DNA from: Musa acuminata AAA Group
Taxonomy: Eukaryota; Streptophyta; Magnoliopsida; Zingiberales; Musaceae
NCBI RefSeq assembly: GCF_036884655.1
Contig: NC_088345.1
Span: 29,909,001 to 29,973,000 of the forward strand
Length of the DNA stretch: 64,000 nucleotides
Reading direction: 5' to 3'
A program made the translations under genes and the position numbers. Positions 1 through 12,400 of this stretch are shown here, in pieces. The notes under the pieces were generated by a model. It was not told the origin of the DNA. It was given only the letters and a program-made list of their open reading frames with translations, and made no database searches. Each line of letters starts with the position of its first letter. Within the stretch, counting starts at the first letter, position 1.

Positions 1-129
1 GCTTCAAGAAGCATCATCCGACTCTAACTCGGGTAGGTCTCTCATTGCCACAATAAGAGTACTACTCATATGCCAGTTGATTATACCGAATTGCATTCAG
101 AAAAAAAAAAAACAAAAAAGGCCATTGCA

Positions 130-408
130 TTACATGCAAGCACGCATCCTAGGCCTGACAATGGATTGAGCTCCGTCAACGAAAATGGTAGCGCCAGTCG
201 TGTAACGGGAATCATCTCCCACCAAGTACATTACGGTAGAAACAACATCATTCTTCGGATCGAGCCATCGCAACAACGGCATGATATCCGCTGTGGACTT
301 CTCCACCTTCTCCTTCCCCATTGCACGAGGATACTCGTCATCCAATTGAAGACCACGGGCAACTGCATTGACTCTTATTTTGTGCTTACCAATCTCCATT
401 GCTGATAG
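130..408 (-). CDS. SDR gene exon 4 (last coding exon)
   Basis: The acceptor reads CATTGCAG|CTATCA in phase 0, and the TAA stop is at 130-132. It encodes the [10 protein letters not shown] strand-helix and the C-terminal VDGAQS segment. Positions 1-129 are presumably 3' UTR or downstream sequence. Confidence 0.87.
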   Translation of the reverse strand, partial: LSAMEIGKHKIRVNAVARGLQLDDEYPRAMGKEKVEKSTADIMPLLRWLDPKNDVVSTVMYLVGDDSRYTTGATIFVDGAQSIVRPRMRACM

Positions 409-3400
409 CTGCAATGGTAAACTAGATTCAGAAAAATTGAAAAGGAGAACAAATTGCATAGGCAAACATGCTCAAATTATCTTCCACCCCATATAGTCAC
501 ACATAGCTGCAATGGTAATACTTGACATATATAATGTTGTAAAAACTCTAGAATGAACAAGCAAATTTAGAAAATATAAGAAAATGAAAGAGGAAATTGA
601 ACCAGCAATAAAACAGATCCTTCACAATCCATCTCCAATAAAAGCACTCAAAACTACAGTGCTGGGTCCCTCCACTAGGGCCTGGCCTTGAAAATAATGG
701 ATCAACTAAAGTGACTCAAGATCAAAGAAACTCCATTATGCACAGCTAATGCTTGAGGAATATATAATAGTAAGCAACCAAGACAAAATAAATGAAGGTG
801 ACAACCTCCTGTGCTAGCACAAGAATGGCAACAGTTTCGAAATAGTGGCTATGTATTTCATATTCCCTCACTCCAGTATGCTGAAAATGGGGCCTCCCCA
901 CCAGACTCGATGTAGGAAGCCAATGAGCTGAGGCCGACTGAGAGGCATGTCTTATGTTTTCCAAACGCTTTCCAATCCCATGTGGGAGTTCAAAGATAAG
1001 AGCCCCCAACCTGAATCTTTTGGCCAATGTTCATACATATATTTCACTTAGGGGCTAATTCATTGATTAGCCATCTTTAAATCTTGCAGGATTCAAGAAA
1101 GGCAATTGTTATCTGAGAAAATTGTGTCAAAGGGTCCTTTCAACATTGCTGTGCCTGTTCCAACTTTGTGTTTTTCCCTAATATCTTCACACGTGGACAT
1201 GGGCATGTTGTCTGAACATTTAAATCATGAGTTTTTTGCTGTGTGATTGTTCTCTTCTGTCTATTTCACTAGTTTCTGTGTAGTGTATCCTACTTAGAAA
1301 CTTTTTTTGAACAAAAGTTAGTCATCTTTCCATTTTCCAGTCTCCAACACCAACAATAGTTCAATAACTATCAAGATCAAGAAGCATTTTACTGGCTGCC
1401 TAAGGAACATTGTAAACATCACCCATCCTAGTACTACTCTCGACCAAGCATTCAATTTGATCTTCTCCAACCTTGACAAAGAAGAACTCTTTAAATAATC
1501 AACCAGCATCCTCATATTATAATGTCTGTTTATATCAAGTAGTTAAGTTAAAACAACGATGGCAAGGTTGTTGCTATATAATATGTGACCATGGTTTGAT
1601 ATTAGAGGTAAGGTTGCGATACCAACTCTCCGTCAATCCTGCTTCAATCTTCTTTAGCTAAGCTGATTGAAAAGATATGAATATGGTAGAGAAAAAAATA
1701 ACTGAGTTAAGCAAATAAGTATAAACTCTGGGCAGCATTTACATTGTAAAATTCTAAAATCCTTCCATTAAACACGGCTATCACAAATAATAAGGTCAGG
1801 TACTTACCAAAAAATAATAATAAGGTCAGGTATTTGTCAAAGGTCTCCGAAGATAAGACCATGATGCTTTCATATCTCCAATCCAAGTATCAGAAAATAC
1901 TTTTGCTCATACCTAGAATATTTGTGGCTGTGAAATCAAGAGTTCAATGAACTAAATTTAACACTGGCAAATGGTGACACTTTAACTGTTCATCCAAGGA
2001 GTAATGTCAAAGCTTCAAACTCCACAAATTATATGTATGAACAGCGCTAAAACTACCATACAGATTTCAGATAAATATGCTTAACATGCACACCTGAAAA
2101 AGAAATCAATTCTATCACCAAAAAATTTAAATGATAGAACATTTTGATTATCAAACAATTGAAGATTTCATACATACATTCCTTTAAACTTTCAACCACC
2201 AAAAACACACATTGATGCCATCAATAGTACATGCCAAATTTTAAAACTTAACTGATCAGCAAGGATAATGTAATATTAGTTTATACATATCTATCATTGC
2301 ATGTATCCACATGACAAAAAGGAACCACTTTGTCAGTTTCCTCAAAGGTGCTCTCATTATTCTTCATAGCACTGGAACACTTGACATTATGATTGTCAAG
2401 TGTATTGCATGTCAAATGCCAAGAAGTTGGCTGTCTTCCTAAAAGTTCCAATGGAACACTCAGGCTTCGGCAGCACATCACCAAAGAGGAAAGATACCAA
2501 GAACTTAATTCTCCTAGGTCTTTTTGAAGTTATACTCTCTAGTCCAAAATTATGAGATAAAATTCATTTATGCAAAGGCCTACCAGCTGCCAATCTAGAA
2601 ACACCAACAAAATTCCAGATACTTAAGACAGGATAGCTAATTTGCAAATAGTAATTAGTAGGATTTGGTAATGCGAGGATAGGATATGCCAAAACAACCA
2701 AAATTTATTGTGAATGTATTCATCAAATCTTTTGGTTATAGGATCAATTTGCAACAAAATGTTCGAGCACAAATTAGAGAGAGAGAGCGAGAGGTAGGGA
2801 GGAAGGAAGGGAAGGAGAGGAATTTATATAAGCTAAAGGCCAGAATTTGACATCATGTGATCTGACCTAAGGAGCCTAAAACCGGTATGAATATGGATCA
2901 GGGTGTAGTTTTGATTTGAAGCAGGCAAGGTTTAAAAATATAACGATCAAAGTGCCTAGAAAGCATGTGTATCTGTGGTTCTGCTTTATATTTATTTGTA
3001 TACAAACAATATTTATATATCTTTAATCAGACACAAAATAATACAAATAATCTTCTTTTTTATCTAACACTTCTTTATTTTATTTGCGTTCAACAATCTA
3101 TTACAAAGAATTTGAACTCTAATTGTGTAAAGGATGTCATATTTATAAACATACATAATACATCTCATGATATATAGAATTGTGATTCCAAGCTTTAGAA
3201 GATTATGAATTTTACAAATTATGATTTATATGAACATGAGCCTCCATGTCACAATAGGGCTTTTCATTTATGACCTAGGTGACTAGTGTTCAAGTTTTAA
3301 AAATAAATTTCATACTTGTAGGTTAGGCAACACTGATCCTCCCCAAATCAACATTGATGGGAGCCTCATGCTTCAGGGTGACCTTTTTATGAATCATGAT

Positions 3401-6400
3401 TCTTGTAGAACTTCTAAATTGTGAAGCATCTAAAAAGGATGCATCAGAACTTGTAAAATTAGTGCTACCAAGGGTCTAACTTCAATAATTTAAACAAAAA
3501 AAGTAAAACCTACATCACAAGTATTTTGACAAGCAAGGATTGTCCTTTAATGTCACCATGACATGTACAAACAGCTGTACCAGCATACCATGTGTCAGTA
3601 TGTACTTAGCTTTGAAAAAATGAAAAAAGATTGAAAATTTTATAAAATATATATTACTGCCTGATACAAGCCCTGAGTGGCACGTGCCTAGCTAAGCAAG
3701 GCTCATATCAAGTGACAAGTGGTACACAAGCCTTGTAAGCATATTGCTCAGTTTACCCTGGTCCATGTGTCAATATTGACACGGGAGTGTCTAATTTGAT
3801 ACAATCTGCTCATATGGACCTTACTGATGCTATGGTATTTTTTTCAGCCAATATTGTTGCCTCTTAGTCTTGAACTCAGCCCACTCAAATATGACAGCTC
3901 AACAACATATTCCCTACACAAAGTTAAAGCTTTTTCAAGATGCTTTTCTTCATGATCAAGGAATACATTAAAGGAGTTGGTTAGCAGCTGTAAAACACTT
4001 AATTTCGAAATTCCCTATGCATAAAAGGTTGTTTCATGCACTAGTATTTATTTTGGTGTTTAGGGCTTAAAAAGAACTTTAGAAACTGATGATATTTTAG
4101 CAGAAGATTTCTTGGAGTACTCTCATAAACTCTGTATCTCTTGGATGCGTTCTTGAGTGGTGAGTCTTTTATTTTCTAGTTCTGTATCCTTGTTTAATTT
4201 TCGTTGGGTAGTGAACTTTCTGTATCCCATTGTGATTTTAAACTTGGTGGTGAGCTATTTTTTCGTTTTTATCAAAGTTGTTTCGTTAGTTCGCTCCTTT
4301 TCTATTCGACAAACTGTATTATCGGTTTTCTCTCGAATTCTATTATACTACACTCTCTCCCATACTGCATCACCCCGGTATCAGTTTGGTATCAAAGCTA
4401 AAAGCTATAGATTATGACAAGGCGGAATGGAAAAGATATAGTTGGTGAAGGTAGTTGCCATGAAGATAATGCTGAGTCGTTGAGGCTACAGCTACGAAGA
4501 TTGTTGTGTAGTCTATAAGAAAAAAAATGAAATAATTGAAGAACTTCGAAGTAGAAACAATCTGCATGAAAATGATATCCGTGAGTTTACTTCTGATGAT
4601 GATACACCTCCTCTTCCAAGGGAGTCGAGAAGATGTCGGACAAGAAATGGAATCCAAGACGAGTGGCAGAATAAATATAACCCAAGATTGGAGATTCTAG
4701 AGTTTGAAGGCAAAATAAATGTTGATGACTTTATTGATTGGTTTAATACAGTAGAAAATTTTTTTGATTTTCATGAACCACCAGAACAAAAGAAGGTCAA
4801 ACTTGTGGCACTCAAACTCAGACGGAATGCATCTTTTTGGTGGAAAAATCTGAAAAAACAAAGAGAACGTGAGGGGAAGAGTAAGATCGTGACATGGGAA
4901 AAAATGAAAAAGGAGCTGAAAAAAAAATATTTACGTGACAATTATGGGCAAGAGATCTTTCTCAAAATCCATGATTTTAAACAAAAAGATCTTAGTGTGG
5001 AAGAGTACATTGCAGAATTCGATAACCTAATGTTAAAAGGAGAGTTTATGGAACCAAAAGAGTAAACCATTGTAAGATTCTTAGGAGGTCTGAAGTATGA
5101 GATTGCTAAAGTTATTCAACCGTAGCCATATTGGTCTTTAAATGATGCGAGTAAGCTAGCATTGAAAGTTGAAAAGCAATAGAAATTTGAAAAGAGTTCT
5201 CGGTACGGCCCAAAAGAAGGCTATACAAAAGGAGGAAGTTCCAAGCCTACTATCCAAAGCAAGGTGATATCGAAGGTGCAAGAAAAGGGTGAAGAATCTG
5301 CTAGCAGCAAAAAAACACCTAATTCTTCTACCCTAAGTGGCCGAAAATGCTTCAAATGTTATGGTTTTGGGCATATTGCTTCAGATTGTCCAAATAGGAG
5401 GATTGTAACTTTGGTTGAAGATTATAGTGATGGAGGAGAAGATGAAGCTGACGACGAACCAAAATACGATGATGATGAGGAAGAGATTACTTATGCTGAT
5501 CATGGTTTGTCTATTGTATTACAACGTAGCTTACAAGTGTCCTATGTGGCCGAGGATGAAAGTTGGGTGAGAAAAAATGTGTTTCACACTAAATGTACTT
5601 CTCTTGGCAAGGTGTGCTTAATAATCATCGACAACGGTGGCTTTGAGAATGTGGTATCTTTGGAGATAGTGCAGAAGCTAAAGTTGGACACAATCCCTCA
5701 TCCACATCCATACCAATTATGTTGGCTGCAAAAAGGAAATGATATCAAGGTAACCAAAAGATGTTTAGTTTCATTTTCTATTGGCAAGTATTATAAAGAC
5801 GAAGTATGGTGTGATGTTGCTCCTATGGACGCGTGTCATTTGCTGTTAGGAAGACCTTGGCATTATGATAGGAGGGTGTTGTATGACGGCTACAAACATA
5901 CTTATTCTTTTAAGGTGAATGAAAAAAAAAATTATCTTAGCTCCATTATAACCTTTCGAAATCAGCGCACCAGAAAGGGAAGTTAGCGCTTTTATGTCCT
6001 ATGATGAGTGCAAAGGAGAATTGGAAAAGGGTGGTCATGTTATGGCTCTAGTGGTAGTAGAAGAGAATGAACAACATAAAGAGACACCGGCAATCATGAA
6101 ATCAATCCTAGAGGAATTTCAAGATGTTATACCGGAAGAGATTCCACATGGCCTTCCACCATTGAGAGACATCAAGCATCATATTGATCTTATTTCGAGG
6201 GCTATTCTACCTAATAAAGCAATATAAAGAATGAGTCTCAAGGAGCATGAAGAACTTCAAAGGCAAGTTAATGAATTGGTGAAAAAGGGGTTAATTCGAG
6301 AAAGCATGAGTCCTTGTGCGGTTCCAGCCTTGTTAGTGCCTGAGAAGGATGGTTCTTGGAGAATGTACGTGGGCAGCTGCACCATCAACAAAATCACAGT

Positions 6401-9400
6401 GGACTATCATTTTCCTATTCCAAGGTTAGATGATTTACTTGATCAATTGTGTGGTGCTTATATTTTCTCTAAAATTGATTTAAGGAGTAACTATCACCAA
6501 ATAAAAATGAGACCCGGAGACGAGTGAAAAACAACATTTAAAACTAGAGAAGGCTTATATGAATGGTTGGTTATGCCATTTGGGCTATCTAATGCTCTTA
6601 GCACTTTCATGAGATTTATTAATCATATACTTAAGCCATGCATTGGAATATTTGTTGTAGTTTACTTTGATGATATATTGGTGTACAATAAGAGCGAAGA
6701 AGAGCATATGATTCATCTGAAAGAGATATTTCTTATTTTGCGACAGCAAAAGCTTTAAGCTAATATAAAGAAGTGTGATTTCTTTACTTCTAGTGCTATG
6801 TTTTTAGGATATGTTGTTTCAAAAGATGGAATCATGATGGATCAAAGGTAGAAGTTATTCTCAATTGGCCAACACCTGCTTCATTGCATGATGTGAGGAG
6901 TTTCCATGGCTTAACTTCTTTTTACAGAAGATTCATCAAGAGTTTCAGCTCTATTGTCGCTCCAATCACCGAATGTCTAAAATATAATAAATTCAAATGG
7001 ACTAGTGAGGCTAATGATGCTTTTGATGTGAGGAGTTTCCATGGATTAACTTCTTTTTACAGAAGATTCATCAAGGGTTTCAGCTCTATTGTTGCTCCAA
7101 CCACCAAATGTCTGAAATGTGATAAATTCAAATGGACTAGTGAGGCTAATGATGCTTTTGAGCTTTTAAAAAAAAATGTGACTGAAGCTCCTATCTTAGT
7201 TCTACCAAATTTTGACAATGTGTTTAAGGTTGAATGTGATGCATCTAATGTGGGAATTGGTACTGTTTTGAGTCAAGATGGAAAGCCCATTGCATTTTTT
7301 AGTGAAAAGCTGAATGATACGAGGAAGAAATATTCTACTTATAACAAGGAGTTTTATGCGATTTATCGAGCTTTATCTCATTGGATTCAATATCTTCTTG
7401 TCAAGCTATTTGTCTTATATTCTGATCATGAGGCATTAAAATTCATTAATCATCAGCACAAGCTAAACAAGAGTCATGCAGCTTGGGTGAAGTTTTTACA
7501 ATCTTATAACTTTACAATCAAGCACAAATCTGGTATTTAAAATGTGCTGATGCATTGAGTAGAAAATGTTCTTTATTATCAATAATGGAAGTCAAAGTAG
7601 TTGGATTTGAAACATTCAAAGATCTCTATGAGAGTGATGTAGATTTCGGCTCAATATGGTAGATTTGCAAATCAGGTTCCTTTCAACAATTTTCTATCTT
7701 TGACGGTTTTCTTTTTCGAGCTAATGCTTTATGTGTTCCCTCTTGTTCTTTGAGGCAAGTAATTCTAGCTAAAGCTCATGGTGGTGTTTTTGGTGGACAT
7801 TTTGGTAGAGACAAGACTCTAGCTCTTATTCAATCAAACTCCTATTGGCTTAAGATGTTTAGAGATGTGGAGAGACATGTAAAGCAAAGTCGAGTGTGTC
7901 ATTTGGTAAAAACAAGAAGTCAAAATTCTGGATTGTACACTCCATTGCTTGTGCCAATTGCTCCATGGGAGGAAGTGAGTCTTGATTTTGTTTTGGGACT
8001 GCCAAGAACTCAAAGGAATAAGGATTCTATCATGGTTGTTTAATACCGAGGAGGGTAAAATGCAGAATGGATTTTGAAAGAAAACCGATGGAACAATTTT
8101 TCAAATAGAAAATATCACAGTAGATAAGGAACGAACTCTTGAAGAAAAGTCGTAGTATAGTTGTATTTGCTAGAATGAGTGTTTTGAATAGAAAAGACAC
8201 GAACTCATAATAAAACTTAAATAAGATCGAAAAATAGTTCACCACCAAGTTAAAATCACAAAAAGATACAGAAATTCACCACCCCAAGGATTATAAACGA
8301 GATTACAAAACATAAACCAAAAGACTCACCACTCAAGGATGCATCCAAGAGATACAGAGTTTAAGGGAGTCCTCCAAGAGAGCTTCTGCCAAGATATCAT
8401 CAGTTTCTAAAGTTCTTTCTAAGCCCTAAACACAAAAATAAGTACTAGTGCATGAAACAACCCTTCATGCATAAGAAATTTCGAAATTAAGTGTTCACAA
8501 CTGCTAACCAACTCCTTTAATACATTCCTTGGTCATAAAAAAAACACCTTAAAAACAGCTTTAACTTTGTGCAGAGAATATGCTGATGAGCTATTATATT
8601 TGAGTGGGCTGAGTTGAAGATTATGAGGCATCATTGTTGGCTGAAAAAAATATCATATCATAATTAAAGTTCATATGATCAGATTGTAGTAAATTAGACA
8701 CTCCTGTGTCAATCTCCCCCGGTTGAAAAAGACTTGTCCTCAAGTCCTTGTTTGATTCATTAACATGATTATAAAAAGGACTTAAATCAGTCACATTAAA
8801 TGTTGGGGCAGTGATTTAAAAAGCGCTAGGCGCCAAAAGGCGCCAAGGTCCAAAAACGCCCGAGGCGCTAGGCGCTCGCCCGAGCGAAGCAAGGCGCTAA
8901 AATATAAAAATATAAAATATAATTAATAAATATAATTATTTAAAATTTTAAATAAAAATATAAAAATATATAATATAATTAATAAATATAATCACATTAA
9001 CAGTATAAACCTGCTGATGGAGAAACGAGGAAGCAGCGGCGAGCGGCGGCAGCAGCGGTGGCAGCAACGGCGGCGGCGGCAACGACGAGCGGCGGCAGCG
9101 ATAGCGGGAAAGGGAAAGGGAGCGGAAGGCGCGAGTAGCGGGAAGGCTCGCAGGAGGCGAGAGGGCTCGCGGGAGGCGCAAGCAGCGGGAGGGCTCGAGG
9201 GAGGCGCGAGCAGCAGGAAGGCTCGCAGGAGACGCGAGCAGCGAGAGGGCTCGCGGGAGGCGCGAGCAGCGGGAAGGCTCGCGGGAGGCGCGAGCAGCGA
9301 CAGCGGCGAGCAACGGCAGCGAGCGACGAGATCGCGATCGGGATCGGGATCGGGATCGAGAGCGGCAGCGGCAGCAGGTTAGTGTTGGGTTAGGGTTAGG

Positions 9401-12400
9401 GTTGGGGTTATATCGGTTTAGTTGGTTCGATTAAACCAACTAACAACCGAACCAGGACCGAACCAGACCTAAAATTCTGGTTCGGTTTACCTAGGCGCTC
9501 GCCCGAAGCGCCCAGCGCCTGGGCTCGGGCGAGCGCCTGTTTGAAGCGCGCCGCCTGGGACATTAGCGAGGCGCTCGGGCCTCGCCTCGCCTCGCCCGAG
9601 CGCCTAGGCGAGCGCCCGAGCGCCTTTTGCAATCACTGTGTTGGGGATACTCCGTAATTTTCAGGTAGCTTAATCTTATAAGCATTTTTGTCAATTCTCT
9701 TAAGCACCTTGAATGGACCATCAGCCTTTGGTTTCAGTTTTCCAAATTTGTCCGATGGAAATCTCTCCTTCCTTAGATGAATCCAGACCAAATCACATGC
9801 ATTAAACTCCACATGTTTTCTATGTTTGTTGGCAGCTTGCATGTACCTCTCATTTTGCATCTCAATAGTTGCTTTCACACCCTCATGCAGCTTCTTTACT
9901 GCTTAGATCTTTCATCGGCATCTCCACTAAATTGCTTAGTTGTCGAATGAGGGACACAGTCCAAAGGACTAGTAGGATTAGCACCATAAACTACCTCAAA
10001 AGGACTCTTACCAATATTATGATGCATAGAACGATTGTAGGCAAACTCAATTTGTGTAAGAATGACATCTCACTGCTTAATATTCTTACCAACATAGCTT
10101 CTAAGTAAATTTCCCAAGCTTCTGTTCGTTACCTCAGTTTGCCCATCGGTTTGTGGATGATGCGAGCTGCTGAAATTCAAAGAAGTACCCAGCTTCCTCC
10201 AAAGAGTTCTCCAAAAATGACTAACAAATTTTGAATCTCGATCAAATGCCATAGTTCTTGGAATACCATGCAATTTAACAATCTCCTTAAAATATAAATC
10301 AGCAATATGAGATGCATCATTCGATTTATTGTATGGAACAAAGTGAGACATTTTTAAAAATCTGTCAACAACAACCATGACAGAATCCTTGTTCCTTTGA
10401 GTTCTTGGCAGTCGCAAAATGAAATCAAGACTCACATCCTCCCATGGAGCATTTAGCACTAGCAATGGAGTGTATAAACCCGAATTTTAACTACTTGTTT
10501 TGCCAAATGACACACTCGGCATTGCTTCACATGTCTCTCCACATCTCTGAATATCTTAGGCCAATAGAAATTTGAGTGGACAAGAGCTAGAGTCCTGTTC
10601 CTACCGAAACATCCTCCCAAAACACCACTATGAGCTTCAGCTAGAATTACTTGTCTCAAAGAACAAGATGGAACACATAAGGCATTAGCTCGAAAAAGAA
10701 AACCATCAAAGATAGAAAATTGTTGAAAGGAACCTGATTTACAATTCTGCTATATTGAGCCGAAATCTACATCATTCTCATATAGATCTTTGAACGTCTC
10801 AAATCCAACCACTTTAACTTCCATTGTTGATAATAAAGAATGCTTTCTGCTTAATGCGTCAGCAACTACATTTTGAATACCAGATTTGTGTTTAATTGTA
10901 AAGTTATAAGATTACAAAAACTCCACCCAAGCTGCATGCCTCTTGTTTAGCTTGTGCTGGTGATTAATGAACTTTAATGCTTCATGATCTGAATATAGCA
11001 CAAATGCCTTAGCAAGAATGTACTGACTCCAATGAGATAAAGCTCGATATATGGTATAGAACTCCTTATCATAGGTAGAATATTTCTTTCTTGTATCATT
11101 CAACTTCTCACTAAAAAAAGCAATGGGCTTTCCGTCTTGACTCAAAACAGCACTAATTCCCACATTAGATGCATCATATTCAACCTCAAACACATTGTCA
11201 AAATTTGGTAGAACTAAGATAGGAGCTTCGGTCACCTTTTCTTTTTAAAAGCTTAAAAGCATCATCAGCCTCACTAGTCCATTTGAATTTATCTCATTTC
11301 AGACATTCGATGATTGGAGCGACAATAAAGCTGAAACCCTTGATGAATCTTCTGTAAATAGAAGTTAAGCCATGGAAACTCCTCACATCATTCAATGAAG
11401 CAGGTGTTGGCCAATTGATAATAGCTTCTACCTTACTTTGATCCATCATGATTCCATCTTTTAAAACAATATACCCCAAAAACACAACTCTAGAAGTAAA
11501 GAAATCACACTTCTTTAGATTAGCATAAAGCTTTTACTGTCCCAAAATAAAAAAAAATCTCTTTCAGATGATTTATATGCTCCTCTTCGCTCTTGCTATA
11601 TACCAATATATCGTCAAAGTAAACTACAACAAATATTCCAATGCATGACTTAAGTATGTGATTCATAAATCTCATGAAAGTGCTAGGAGCATTAGATAGC
11701 CCAAATGGCATAACCAACCATTCATATAAGCCTTCTCTAGTTTTAAATATTGTTTTTCACTTATTTTCAGGCCTCATTCTTATTTGATGATAGCCACTCC
11801 TCAAATCAATTTTAGAGAAAATAGAAGCACTAGATAATTGATCAAGTAAATCATCTAACCTTGAAATGGAAAAACGATAATCCACTGTGATTTTGTTAAT
11901 AGTGCGACTGTCCACACATATTCTCCAAGAACCATCCTTCTTAAGCACCAACAAGGTTGGAACCGCACAAGGACTCATGCCCTCCCGAATTAATCCATTT
12001 TTCACCAATTCATTAACTTGCTTTTGAAGTTCTTCATGCTCCTTGGGACTCATTCTGTATGCTGCCTTATTAGGTAGAATAACTCTTGGAATAAGATCAA
12101 TATGATGTTGGATGTCTCTCAAAGGTAGAAGGCCATGTGGAATCTCTTCCGGTATAACATTTTGAAATTCCTCTAGGATTGGTTTCATGATTGTCGATGT
12201 CTCCTTATGTTATTCATTCTCCTCTACTTCCATTAGGGTCAAAACATGACCACCCTTGTCTAATTCACATTTGCATTCATAATACGACATAAAAGCACTG
12301 ACATCCTTCTTTGGTGCACTGATTTTGAAAGGTTGTAATGGAGCTAAGATAATCTTCTTTTCATTCACCTTAAAAGAATAAGTATGTTTGTAGCCGTCAT

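Noticed and set aside
9017..9382. Arg/Ala-rich open frames on both strands
   Set aside because: They come from a GC-rich minisatellite inside the hAT-like element.
9376..9412. Telomere-like GGGTTAGGGTTAGGG string
   Set aside because: Only two to three irregular units, inside a transposon, and not the plant TTTAGGG type; not an interstitial telomere.
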